DNA from: Methanobacterium sp.
GTDB taxonomy: Archaea > Methanobacteriota > Methanobacteria > Methanobacteriales > Methanobacteriaceae
Length of the DNA stretch: 64,000 nt
Assembly (NCBI GenBank): GCA_039666455.1
Contig: JAVSLW010000035.1
Location: forward strand, 32,270-96,269
Reading direction: 5' to 3'
Position 1 is the stretch's first letter. Each line of letters opens with the position of its first letter. Shown piece by piece: positions 8,143-17,036 of this stretch. Below the pieces are notes generated by a model. It ran no database searches and was not told the DNA's origin. It saw nothing but the letters and a program-made list of their open reading frames with translations. A program made the position numbers and the translations under genes.

Positions 8143-9792
8143 ATGGAAAGTGAAATTTACAAAACAGATGTCCTGGTAATAGGCTCTGGCGGAGCAGGAT
8201 GTAGGGCAGCAATAGAGGCTTCTAAACATAATTTAAGCGTTTTAATAGTATCAAAAGGTTTATCATTTAAATCAGGTTGCACAACACTGGCTGAAGGAGG
8301 ATATAATGCAGCTTTTGGGGCAGTGGATTGTGCAGATAGTCCGGAATCTCATTTTGAAGACACGCTTAAAGGCGGAGCTTATCTAAACGATCCTAAACTC
8401 GTAAAAATCCTGGTTGAAGAAGCACCACAAAGACTTATTGAACTTGAAAGCTATGGTGCTCTTTTTGACAGGCAGGAATCTGGAGAAATTAACCAGAGGC
8501 CATTCGGAGGCCAGACATTCAGGCGTACATGTTTTCAGGGTGATAGAACAGGTCATGAAATGATGATGGCCCTTAAAGAAGAGGTTATCAAAAGAGAAAT
8601 CGAAACCTTAGACGAAGTAATGATAACATCACTCATCATGGATGAATCTGGAGAATCTGTGATAGGTGCAACAGGAATTTCACTTCCAGATTCAAAATTC
8701 ATAGTTTTTAAAGCTAAATCTGTGGTTATGGCATGTGGAGGAGCAGGATGGCTTTATCCTGTAACTTCAAATACCTTGCAGAAGACTGGAGATGGATATT
8801 CACTCGCTTATGATGCTGGTGCAGACCTGCTGGACATGGAACAAGTTCAATTCCACCCAACAGGAATGGTTTTCCCGCAATCAAGAAAAGGAGTCCTTGT
8901 AACAGAAGCTGTGCGTGGAGAGGGTGGAAAGCTCATAAATGCCAGTGGCGAGAGGTTCATGAAAAATTACGACCCGCGGGGGGAGCTTGCAACAAGAGAT
9001 ATAGTTTCAAGGGCCATATACAACGAGATTAGAGAGGGGAGAGGTACTTTAGTAGGGGGGGTCTATCTGGATGTAAGTCATCTGGATGATGAAGTAATTG
9101 AAGAAAAGCTTGAGACCATGCTTTTACAGTTCCAGGACGTGGGTGTGGACATTAGAAAAGAGCCAATGGAAGTGGCACCAACTGCGCACCACTTCATGGG
9201 TGGTGTAAGGATAAATGAACATGGTGAAACCACAGTTAGAAATTTATTTGCAGCAGGTGAGGTAACTGGTGGAGTTCACGGTGCAAACAGGCTTGGTGGT
9301 AATGCACTTGCAGATACACAGGTTTTTGGAAAAAGAGCTGGTGAAAGTGCTGCAAAAAATGCTCTTAAAGTTGAATTAAGCTCAAATGATGCATTTGTGG
9401 AAGCAGAAAAAGAACGAATCTCCAGTCTGTTTAAAGGTGGAGATGTTTATCCCTTTGAGATTAAAAAAGAGCTTGAAGAGCTAATGTGGAAAAATGTGGC
9501 CATAATTAGAAATGAAGAAGGTTTAAGATATGCTTTAAACAGAATAAATGAACTTAAAGGAATGCTAAAGGATATGAAAGTGCCAGATGTTGTAAGTTAC
9601 AATAATGACCTTCTTGATGCGCTTGAGGTAATAAAGATGCTTGATGTGGCAGAACTTGTTACAAAATCGGCACTTTTCCGTCGTGAAAGCAGGGGGGCAC
9701 ATTACAGGGAAGATTTCCCTGAAACTGATGATAACTGGAAAAGAAGTATTGTTTTTAATAAGAGTGGGAGATTAAGGTTTATTAAGAGGTAA
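8143..9792 (+). CDS. tfrA: Thiol:fumarate reductase flavoprotein subunit A
   Basis: FAD-containing catalytic subunit that reduces fumarate with coenzymes M and B, giving succinate and the CoM-S-S-CoB heterodisulfide; it feeds the reductive incomplete TCA path. 549 residues, as in Methanothermobacter TfrA. The N terminus has the dinucleotide motif GSGGAGCRAA. Also visible are the GGYNAAFG flavin-site segment, the QFHPTG catalytic segment, RGEGGKL and the HHFMGGV/GANRLGGNAL flavin motifs. TATA-like AATTTAAATA lies 23-32 bases before the ATG with no ribosome site, suggesting a leaderless transcript. tfrB is not adjacent. Confidence 0.9.
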   Translation: MESEIYKTDVLVIGSGGAGCRAAIEASKHNLSVLIVSKGLSFKSGCTTLAEGGYNAAFGAVDCADSPESHFEDTLKGGAYLNDPKLVKILVEEAPQRLIELESYGALFDRQESGEINQRPFGGQTFRRTCFQGDRTGHEMMMALKEEVIKREIETLDEVMITSLIMDESGESVIGATGISLPDSKFIVFKAKSVVMACGGAGWLYPVTSNTLQKTGDGYSLAYDAGADLLDMEQVQFHPTGMVFPQSRKGVLVTEAVRGEGGKLINASGERFMKNYDPRGELATRDIVSRAIYNEIREGRGTLVGGVYLDVSHLDDEVIEEKLETMLLQFQDVGVDIRKEPMEVAPTAHHFMGGVRINEHGETTVRNLFAAGEVTGGVHGANRLGGNALADTQVFGKRAGESAAKNALKVELSSNDAFVEAEKERISSLFKGGDVYPFEIKKELEELMWKNVAIIRNEEGLRYALNRINELKGMLKDMKVPDVVSYNNDLLDALEVIKMLDVAELVTKSALFRRESRGAHYREDFPETDDNWKRSIVFNKSGRLRFIKR

Positions 9793-9808
9793 CACAAGAA
9801 AATAAGTA

Positions 9809-9880
9809 TGCCCTGACCGGGACTTGAACCCGGGTAATAGGATCCGCAATCCTACGTGATATCCGCTACACTACCAGGGC
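9809..9880 (-). tRNA. tRNA-Arg(GCG)
   Basis: The reverse complement folds as a cloverleaf: acceptor GCCCTGG/TCAGGGC with discriminator A, anticodon stem TAGGA/TCCTA around TTGCGGA (anticodon GCG), and T arm CCGGG-TTCAAGT-CCCGG. CCA is not encoded. Confidence 0.93.
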
Positions 9881-9994
9881 AAATGTAAAACATTTTAATT
9901 CCAAAATTAGTCTGAAATCTAATTGGCAGTGTTTTTGAATTTAAAAAAATTCTATATCTTAATTGGGCCTTTTCCTATTTAAATTTTTAAAAAT

Positions 9995-11185
9995 TTAAAC
10001 AAGTTTACCAAGCTTAAGCATGGCCTTAGGAGATACATTCACCAGCTTCTTTAGGAGAGCGCTGGGACTGATGCGTTCAAAATCACTTCCCTGGAAGGTT
10101 TGGGCTATTGAATCCAATTCTTTATCGGAAAGGCTTAAGAGATATTCTTTGGCTTTGAGATATTTTTTGAAAGAATTACCAATTTCCTCATGAAAACGTT
10201 TCTTATACTCTTTAAGGCTTTCATAGGACCAATTTCCATTTTTAATTGCATTTGTAGCTACTTCCCCTGCAATGAGACCAGCCTGCATACCACTTATGAT
10301 TCCACCACCAGTAAATGGGTTCACCTGACCTGCAGCATCTCCTACCAACATTACATTATTTGTAACCAGATTTTCCAGCGGGCCACCTACTGGAACACCT
10401 CCTACGTTGAATTCAACAGGAACAGCATTTTTAGTGGCTTCACAATTCTTCATAAAATCCAGGAGATGTTCATATGCACTTCTTGATGTCATGGTGTTTA
10501 TTACACCTAATCCTACATTTGCAATGTCATCTCCTTTGGGAAATATCCATGCATATCCACCAGGAGCCACGCTTCCAAAGTAAAACTCAGTGGCATGTTT
10601 ATCTTCTAATTCAGCACCTACCATTTCAAACTGGGCTCATGATTCCATATTTTTAGCCTTAGTTGTTGTTTTAAGCCCAGCCCATCTTCCAACTCTTGAT
10701 TCTGGACCATCTGCCCCTATAACGATCTTTGCCTTTATGTCAATTGTTTTATCCATATTTTCTGCCTTAACCAGCACATGGTCCTCTTTTAAGGTAAGTT
10801 CTCTAGCCAGAGTTTTTACCATAATCTGGCTACCAGCACGGGCAGCATCCATAGCCATATGTTTGTCAAATACCTTTCTCTCCAGATTATAACCAGTTTC
10901 AGGAAATTTAACATTCTCTTGATTAAGCCAAACATCAATCCCTCCGGGTGATACAAGACGAACTCTATCTATTTCTGCAGCTACCCATCGGTTGCTGGGT
11001 TTAATGCCTAATTTTTTCAAACCATTCTTTGAAACACCTTCAGCACATCTTTTAGGAGCTCCAATCTCTGATTTTTTGTCTATAAGTAGCACTTCAACAC
11101 CACCCATGGCGGCATGTTTGGCTGCAGATGAACCTGCTGGGCCCGCTCCAACTACCAGAACATCGGTTTCTATCATTTTTATCAT
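9995..11185 (-). pseudogene. Geranylgeranyl reductase family gene interrupted by one in-frame TGA
   Basis: The product would be a digeranylgeranylglycerophospholipid reductase, which saturates the isoprenoid chains of archaeal lipids. The N-terminal part has the FAD motif GAGPAGSSAAKHA and KRCAEGVSK; the C-terminal part has the catalytic YAWIFPKG (YxWxFP), VGDAAGQVNPFTGGG and a typical tail. The two halves are in the same frame, separated only by TGA at 10637-10639 (MES-stop-AQFEM). From memory, relatives often have Cys here, so a single base change or sequencing error is likely. The ATG at 11185 overlaps the ferredoxin stop by 4 bases (ATGA). If the TGA is real, the gene is broken unless it is read through. 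Confidence 0.8.
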
Positions 11186-11355
11186 GAATTCACCTCATTT
11201 TCCAGGGCTTTGACAGGGCAAACCTGGATACAGATCTTGCAATCTTTGCAATCTTCTTTGTTGAATTTTAAGCTATTTTCCCTTACTTCTATGAGATTAT
11301 GGGGACATGCACCAGCACATTCCCCACAATACATGCAAAATTCCTTAACTCTCAT
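11182..11355 (-). CDS. Small 2[4Fe-4S] ferredoxin linked to geranylgeranyl reductase
   Basis: A 57-residue ferredoxin, short enough to be missed by many gene callers. It begins MRVKEFCMYCGECAGACPHN and has a second cluster motif, CKDCKICIQVCP; eight cysteines suit two [4Fe-4S] clusters. Its TGA overlaps the reductase ATG. In Methanosarcina a ferredoxin next to geranylgeranyl reductase is needed to saturate lipids fully, so an electron-donor role is likely here too. A TATA-like TATATAAAA stretch (read on the reverse strand) lies near 11426-11436. Confidence 0.9.
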   Translation of the reverse strand: MRVKEFCMYCGECAGACPHNLIEVRENSLKFNKEDCKDCKICIQVCPVKALENEVNS

Positions 11356-11599
11356 GTCAAATCCCTCTTAGTAAGTTTAGTAACTATTTTTAAATTACTA
11401 CTTAATGTAACCACTGGTTTTCATAGTATATAAAATTTTCTATTTGAAGTTCAAAAAGGATTTAAAATTTGATGAAAAGCCAATAAAAAGAAGATAAAAT
11501 ACCAGTTTGGATATACAACAAAATTTAAAAATAGAATACTGTCTTATTGATTCTATTTCTTATTTAAAACAACATAAAATGATCTATGTAAAAATCAGT

Positions 11600-12241
11600 T
11601 TAACTTTCTATGGAATTCATGACCATGTGTCTCCAGAGATCCATGGAATCTTCTATAAACTGTTCATGGTTTATTCCCTGACTTTCCAAAACATTTAAAG
11701 TGCTGGGACTCAATCTCACGATTCTTTCAGCAGTTACGGCAATAAAAACAGCTAATGCCATAGGTTTTAGACCCTTTCGCATGGTCCCATCATCGATTCC
11801 TTTTTGTATCGCATCACAGATTGTTTTCATAATGTCTTTTGTCAGTAAATCGATTTCTTGGGCATGTTCTATTTCCCTGAGCTCGAATCTCTTTGATCTT
11901 GAGTAGAGATAAGCATCATGATAGTCAGGATAATTTTTATAAAATTCAAAATAAGCCCTACCTGCTTCTTCGAGTTTTTCTATTCCTGTTTCATTGGACT
12001 TAACTTTCTCTTTAAACATTTTGTTAAAAATTTTAGTTCCACGTAAGACAATAGCAAAGTATAAAGACTCTTTATTTTTGAAATGACGGTAAATTACAGA
12101 TTTATTAAGCCCAACTTCTCGAGCTATATCGTTCATGGAAACATCGTCATAGCCATTTAGGAAGAATAACTTTTCGGCTATATCTAAGATATAGTTACGC
12201 CTCTGTTCGTTTTTTTGTTTCCTTATATCTTCAGTTGACAC
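11600..12241 (-). CDS. TetR/AcrR family transcriptional regulator
   Basis: About 213 residues. The N-terminal helix-turn-helix reads ILDIAEKLFFLNGYDDVSMN and then IAREVGLNKSVIYRHFKNKE, typical TetR. The helical C-terminal ligand domain has no recognisable ligand signature. The likely start is GTG at 12241, which follows GGTGATT by three bases; the in-frame GTG at 12250 belongs to that site. The target is unknown. The neighbours on the same strand are a PAP2-like membrane gene (upstream) and the ferredoxin-reductase pair (downstream), so it may regulate membrane lipid genes, but that is inference from position. Confidence 0.88.
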   Translation of the reverse strand: MSTEDIRKQKNEQRRNYILDIAEKLFFLNGYDDVSMNDIAREVGLNKSVIYRHFKNKESLYFAIVLRGTKIFNKMFKEKVKSNETGIEKLEEAGRAYFEFYKNYPDYHDAYLYSRSKRFELREIEHAQEIDLLTKDIMKTICDAIQKGIDDGTMRKGLKPMALAVFIAVTAERIVRLSPSTLNVLESQGINHEQFIEDSMDLWRHMVMNSIES

Positions 12242-12405
12242 TATAATCACCTAAATAGTTTAGTAGAGATCAAATGTTTTCATGTAAGATGCTGATTAGC
12301 ACTTTGCAACTTGTATCTAATGTACATTATCAAATTGTTTGTATCATAACTCAATAAATTTAATATTAATGTATTTGGAAGTTTAAATGCACTTATGCCA
12401 CGTTT

Positions 12406-13023
12406 TCAAATTAATATATATATCTGTCCTGCAGTTGAAAAAAATCCAAGCAGTGCACCTATTATAACCTGAGACAGGGTATGTTCCTTTAAATAGACTC
12501 TGCTCCACATCACGACAGGGATTATTAATGTAAATAATATTCCAGCTGGCCCGAAAACATATATTAATGCTGCTGCTGGTCCGGCAACTCCCATGGAGTG
12601 AATACTTATTTTCCAGTAGAGATTTATGAAAAACACTATTAGAGTATTTGAAAAGTAGCAGAACATTAAAACAGTTGTTATTAACGGTGCATTAAGTAAA
12701 TACAGCACAATAACTCCTATTGAGTAGGATAGAAGTACCAGTAAAAGAGGATAGTTCCTATCTGTTCTTTCAGGTATATCCATGTCAATTTTATTGTTAT
12801 TTCCATTTTTACCTTTAAGCCACCATAATACAAGTAAAGTGGGCATTAAACCCGTAAAAATAACACATGCACTGGTAATTATTATAAAATCTGCTAAATC
12901 AAGTAAAAAATAATTAATTAGTGCAAACACTGGAATTGAAATTAAAGGGGCGTAAGCAGCATTTGAGATAAACTCTGCAAATTGTTTTTTGGAATTTTCT
13001 GTGATTTTAAAATAGATTGTCAT
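12406..13023 (-). CDS. PAP2-like integral membrane protein with altered catalytic motifs
   Basis: 205 residues with about six membrane segments. It resembles the PAP2 lipid phosphatase superfamily: a K..IPERTDRNYP loop (like KX6RP), ISIHSMG in place of PSGH, and SRVYLKEHTLSQ in place of SRX5HX3D. The final Asp is replaced by Gln and the PSGH Ser context is altered, so phosphatase activity is uncertain. Lipid or polyprenyl phosphate would be the expected substrate class. ATG at 13023 with AAGGTAATT upstream. Confidence 0.6.
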   Translation of the reverse strand: MTIYFKITENSKKQFAEFISNAAYAPLISIPVFALINYFLLDLADFIIITSACVIFTGLMPTLLVLWWLKGKNGNNNKIDMDIPERTDRNYPLLLVLLSYSIGVIVLYLLNAPLITTVLMFCYFSNTLIVFFINLYWKISIHSMGVAGPAAALIYVFGPAGILFTLIIPVVMWSRVYLKEHTLSQVIIGALLGFFSTAGQIYILI

Positions 13024-13118
13024 GGAATTACCTTATAATGACTACTGATTGAGTAGAACAAGTATTTATAGTTACAATAGTTTAAACTTTAATCTTCAAT
13101 ACAACTGAAAGTCCCAAC

Positions 13119-13526
13119 CTAATTCCATACATAAAGTTTGAAAATGTATTTTCCACTACTTTTAAAACCTACAGAAACATCATTTGCTTTTTTTATATCT
13201 CCATGGGATACAATGGTTTTATTAAGCGCGCTGATTTCCATCAGGCTGTAATTTGAATTTCCAAGGGTTTTATTCAGGTAAGGGCCTGCTATTTTCCCTG
13301 CTTCCTGGATTCCTTCCTTTGAATTATTGTTTAAAGTAAGAACAGACGCTGTATTTTGAAGAACATTGGAACTGGTCATAATTTCCAGTGTATCCTGCGC
13401 ATCCTGAATATAGCGAACCTGTACTGATTCTGGAACACACACATTAGCCACTGCAGTAATAATGATAAAAACAGGTATCAGGGCTAATACCGCATCTAAA
13501 GTAAATATTAATCCTTTTTCATCCAT
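13119..13526 (-). CDS. Pilin-like secreted protein with class III-type signal
   Basis: About 135 residues beginning MDEKGLIFTLDAVLALIPVF. A short charged leader with KG is followed directly by a hydrophobic helix, as in archaeal type IV pilin-like or class III signal proteins. The rest is a soluble, mostly polar domain ending in a beta-rich FKLYVWN. I recognise no enzymatic motif. The ATG at 13526 follows GGTGGTTTT; an in-frame ATG at 13538 adds four residues. It follows the 388-residue hypothetical gene by about 20 bases and may share its transcript. Confidence 0.6.
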   Translation of the reverse strand: MDEKGLIFTLDAVLALIPVFIIITAVANVCVPESVQVRYIQDAQDTLEIMTSSNVLQNTASVLTLNNNSKEGIQEAGKIAGPYLNKTLGNSNYSLMEISALNKTIVSHGDIKKANDVSVGFKSSGKYIFKLYVWN

Positions 13527-13545
13527 TAAAACCACCATTTTAGAT

Positions 13546-14712
13546 TTAAATAATTAAAAATCCATTTGGAGTCAGGCTTGTTGCAAGCATAACCATGTTT
13601 ATTTCTCTGTGTTCTCTAAAGCTTCCAAGTTGCCAGTTTTTCCTCTGGCTCCAAAAAGTTTCAATTGCATCTGCAAGTGATGAATAGTTTATGAGGGATG
13701 CAACCATTTCCTGGATGAAACTATCCCTTTTAAAACAGTTTTTATTATCAATAAACCATTTTTGAACGCTTTTAACACCTTCTATTCCAATTGAAAGTCC
13801 TAATTCTCGAAATGCAAGGCGATATTCTGGTGGAACTCCCAGAGGGTTGCTCTTTACAAATGAACCGATCCCCATAAGAGATGAGTTTAAAATCAGTTCA
13901 AGCAAGTTACTGTAATCTTTATATCCTTTCATAATGAACTGTGCAACTCTTGAAGCATCAAATAAAAGCCCTCCAATCCCAAGAGGGTCACTGGTAGCCC
14001 AGCTCATACCTCTGCAGATATCTGCCATTTCCTGAATTTCTCTGTCAAGCTGTGGAATATCTGGTTGGTTGAATTCCTTGGCAGCTATTTGAAGCTCATT
14101 ATAGGTTACAAAACCGTCCAGTGGGTCATGCTGTCCCATTGATGGAACAAGAGGATAGCTAAGGTCAATGCTCATTTTCCAGTGCATTATTTTCTTTTTC
14201 CTGTTAGCCGAAGTAGTGAACCCAGCATGGGCAGTCTGCGCCAGTTCAACTGCCCATTTAACATAAACTGGATCTTCTGTGACTATACTTACCTTATTAA
14301 GTGCATGCATCCATTTTGTGAGGTAATGATAGTATTGTCCGTCCTGATCCCATTCTAAGCGCTGATCCATTGGTTCGTATGGTTTTCGTTCATTCAATTT
14401 CTTTCCTATCCTCAATCCACCAATTGTGGGATGTTTTTCAGCTTCAATACCTTCAAAACCGCTGATCCATCCAGATCGATGGTCATCATCCCTGTGCTTA
14501 CCTAAAACATGGTGAACCTGATCTACCAGGCGGAGTGCAAGATCAAGATATTGTTTATCTCCTGTCTGTCTGAAAAGCTCAAGGTAGTTGCATACTGCAA
14601 ATGCATCAGTCCACAGATATCGTTTTGGACTTTTACTTACTGGTTCAAGTCCGGTTAAGCTTGCAAAATCTATCATAATTTCTTTTACCATTTCAAGGAT
14701 ATTTTGTTCCAT
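13546..14712 (-). CDS. Hypothetical protein, helical repeat (possible six-hairpin glycosidase-like fold)
   Basis: 388 soluble residues. No signal peptide or membrane segment is visible. It has several repeated helix pairs with aromatic and acidic patches, for example YLWTDAFAVCNYLELFRQTG, DDHRSGWISGF and GMSWATSDPLGIGGLLFD. Such patterns resemble (alpha/alpha)6 barrel proteins of the six-hairpin glycosidase group, but I cannot name catalytic residues. No clear ribosome site precedes the ATG at 14712. Function unknown; sugar-polymer processing is only a guess from the apparent fold. Confidence 0.6.
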   Translation of the reverse strand: MEQNILEMVKEIMIDFASLTGLEPVSKSPKRYLWTDAFAVCNYLELFRQTGDKQYLDLALRLVDQVHHVLGKHRDDDHRSGWISGFEGIEAEKHPTIGGLRIGKKLNERKPYEPMDQRLEWDQDGQYYHYLTKWMHALNKVSIVTEDPVYVKWAVELAQTAHAGFTTSANRKKKIMHWKMSIDLSYPLVPSMGQHDPLDGFVTYNELQIAAKEFNQPDIPQLDREIQEMADICRGMSWATSDPLGIGGLLFDASRVAQFIMKGYKDYSNLLELILNSSLMGIGSFVKSNPLGVPPEYRLAFRELGLSIGIEGVKSVQKWFIDNKNCFKRDSFIQEMVASLINYSSLADAIETFWSQRKNWQLGSFREHREINMVMLATSLTPNGFLII

Positions 14713-15045
14713 TTTATCATTCAGATTAGTTTTTGAAGTAGCATATTTAATTTTAAGTGGTAAATTTTTTTAGTTAAATAGCAAATTAATGTTTAATAGA
14801 ATATTAGTGAATACTAATTATCATAATGTTATTATACTTTTAATTCTATGTGTAAAATCAGCATATTTATAATTAACTAAAGAAAGAATCATCAGGGAGA
14901 ACTGGAAACATATTTTAAAAAAGGATGCCGTCAAGTAATTAATTTTGACATCTTAAATTTTCTGCTTTATTTTACAGTTTAAAGCTGTTTAATTTATCCT
15001 TTTTTGATTTTGAATTACTGGACAACTCCAAAAGGAGTAAAAGAA
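14713..15045. other. Intergenic region without a visible gene
   Basis: 333 AT-rich bases between two reverse-strand genes. TATA-like stretches around 14810-14870 could serve the 388-residue gene. I see no open frame or RNA gene that I would support. Confidence 0.4.
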
Positions 15046-16407
15046 CTATTTTTCCCTTATAAACTTTACCACTCTGTTTTTTTTCTTTATTGCATTTAAA
15101 GCAGCTTTTTCAACCTTTTCACGCATTATATCAAAATTCTGAGGTTCTGTATCTCCAACAATTTTTTTAATCTTTGTATAAGCTGCTTCTCTAAAGAGTG
15201 GCTTTAATTCTTCTTCAGCACCATCTTTTATAAGTTTCGCTTTTCCACTGTCATCAACATAACCAATTTTAGATATAGCTACATCTACGCTTGATATTGC
15301 TTTTTTAACCTTCTCTGCAACGTCTTCAGGGGCAATTATCATCAGAGAATCTATAGAAACTCCAAGAGGGTCAATATCAAGTTCTTCAAGCATATCAAGC
15401 ACTTTTGGATTTATCAGTTCTCTTATCTTATCATTGGAGAATGTTAATCCAAGCCCTGTTGTCCTTGAAATTTCATGTGCATCTCCACGAAGCCCACCGT
15501 TAGTAACGTCGGTCATGGCATGAACTTCAGAGAGTAATCCTGCATTAAATATGGCTTCTGATGCCTTTATGAAGTTTATATCCATTGTTTCACGTACTAC
15601 ATCAAACATGCCGTGATATATGGCTGTTGTGGTTATGGTTCCTCCTCCAGAACCTTCAGTCATTAAAATAACGTCCCCAACTTCAGCGCGCTTCCTTGCA
15701 GTTGGAGGATATTCTGATATTCCTATTGCACCCACGGCGCTCACTAATCTATCGCCTAAAACCATGTCTCCACCAACTCGAAGCGTACTTCCAGCTACAA
15801 GTGGCACGTTTACAAGTTCTGAGACTGCACAAACTCCTGCAGTAAAATCAAAGAGTTTTCCAACGTCCCCATCATCTGCAAGGTGTAAATCGCTTATAAC
15901 AGCAACTGGATCTGCTCCCATGACACAAACATCTCTAAGTGCAGCTCTTGCAACGTGAAATCCTCCTAAAAATGGATATTCGCTTAAACGGGAGTGTATA
16001 CCATCAACCGCTGTTGTTATGTAAACATCATTTGATTCAACGCTTTTTTTGACCACTCCTCCATCGTCTTGAGCTTCAGGAGTTATAAAAGCGCTAGTGT
16101 GTGTGCTTGAGACAATATCTGCTATTTTTCTGTGAACGAAGAAATCTCCTTCACCTCGAGAACCAACACCAATTTCACCCATTGCAACATCTGCCCGGGG
16201 ATACTCTATTAATTCCTTTAAAAACCCATCAGAGCATGATTCAATTTCCAGGGTATGTTTTACCTCTTCAATTACAGCATATGCCATTTTTGAAGCCTGT
16301 TCTGGATTAATATTCTTATATTCCAGAATTTTATCTTTCAAACTTTGCTGGATTGATTTTTCATCCTCAGTTTTTATTGCATGCCTTACGTAACCTTCTA
16401 TGTCCAC
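15046..16407 (-). CDS. AIR synthase-related protein (PurM/HypE/SelD superfamily), unknown substrate
   Basis: 453 residues with the two halves of the ATP-binding PurM superfamily. Glycine-rich GEIGVGSRGEGD appears near residue 80, DVYITTAVDGIHS holds the metal-binding Asp, VMGADPVAVISDLHLAD follows, and the C-terminal ATP-grasp-like half has MTDVTNGGLRGDAHEIS. It has neither the SelD active-site Cys/Sec nor the HypE C-terminal Cys, so it is neither of these. Methanogens carry such uncharacterised members. Start GTG at 16407 with GGAG upstream. It follows hisH by 21 bases. Confidence 0.75.
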   Translation of the reverse strand: MDIEGYVRHAIKTEDEKSIQQSLKDKILEYKNINPEQASKMAYAVIEEVKHTLEIESCSDGFLKELIEYPRADVAMGEIGVGSRGEGDFFVHRKIADIVSSTHTSAFITPEAQDDGGVVKKSVESNDVYITTAVDGIHSRLSEYPFLGGFHVARAALRDVCVMGADPVAVISDLHLADDGDVGKLFDFTAGVCAVSELVNVPLVAGSTLRVGGDMVLGDRLVSAVGAIGISEYPPTARKRAEVGDVILMTEGSGGGTITTTAIYHGMFDVVRETMDINFIKASEAIFNAGLLSEVHAMTDVTNGGLRGDAHEISRTTGLGLTFSNDKIRELINPKVLDMLEELDIDPLGVSIDSLMIIAPEDVAEKVKKAISSVDVAISKIGYVDDSGKAKLIKDGAEEELKPLFREAAYTKIKKIVGDTEPQNFDIMREKVEKAALNAIKKKNRVVKFIREK

Positions 16408-16428
16408 ATAATATTCTCCTTTGAAGTT

Positions 16429-17022
16429 TTAAATACCATTTACAAAGTTTTTCAAAATATTTAAACCCTTTTCTCCGCTCTTTTCAGGGTGAAACTGTGT
16501 AGCAAAGACATTGTCCTTGCATATGGCTGCTGGAATGTCAATTCCATAACTTGTGGTTGCTGCTATGATATTTTCATCTTCAGGCTTTACATAATAAGAA
16601 TGAACAAAATACATGTAGTCATTATCTATTCCTTCAAGTAAACTGCACCTATTTTTAATTTCTAAATTATTCCAGCCCATGTGAGGTATTTTTAAACCTT
16701 CAGGTAGGCGTAATACTTCTCCTTTAAGTACATTTAATCCTTTTATTCCTTCACTTTCCTCACTTTTTGTAAATAGAATTTGCTGTCCTAAACATACACC
16801 TAAAAATGGTTTTCCTGCATCTATGTGTTCATGGATTAAATCCTTGTAGTTTTCAAGCTGTTCCATGGCCTTTCCAAATGCTCCTACTCCCGGTAAGATC
16901 AGGGCATCAGCTTTTTCTATTTTCTGGATGTCTTGAGATACGATTGTCTCTTCACCTATCTTTGAAAAACCATTTTTGATGCTTTTGAGATTTCCAGACC
17001 CATAATCGATTATAACTATCAT
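16429..17022 (-). CDS. hisH: Imidazole glycerol phosphate synthase glutaminase subunit
   Basis: Supplies ammonia to HisF for imidazole glycerol phosphate formation in histidine synthesis. 197 residues, class I amidotransferase. It starts MIVIIDYGSGNLKSI and shows ILPGVGAFGKAM, the nucleophile Cys in GVCLGQQ and the His-Glu pair in TQFHPEKSG. hisF is not adjacent. It sits 14 bases after the sugar nucleotidyltransferase-cupin gene and 21 before the AIR-synthase-like gene, so all three are probably cotranscribed. Confidence 0.95.
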   Translation of the reverse strand: MIVIIDYGSGNLKSIKNGFSKIGEETIVSQDIQKIEKADALILPGVGAFGKAMEQLENYKDLIHEHIDAGKPFLGVCLGQQILFTKSEESEGIKGLNVLKGEVLRLPEGLKIPHMGWNNLEIKNRCSLLEGIDNDYMYFVHSYYVKPEDENIIAATTSYGIDIPAAICKDNVFATQFHPEKSGEKGLNILKNFVNGI

Positions 17023-17036
17023 TTCATTTACCTAAA

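Noticed and set aside
10637..10639. Selenocysteine at the TGA of the reductase
   Set aside because: I see no SECIS-like stem in the downstream sequence, selenoproteins are not known in Methanobacteriales, and TGA is a normal stop in neighbouring genes.
15046..16407. Assignment of the AIR-synthase-like gene as selenophosphate synthetase or HypE
   Set aside because: The N-terminal Cys/Sec-Lys site of SelD and the C-terminal Cys of HypE are absent.
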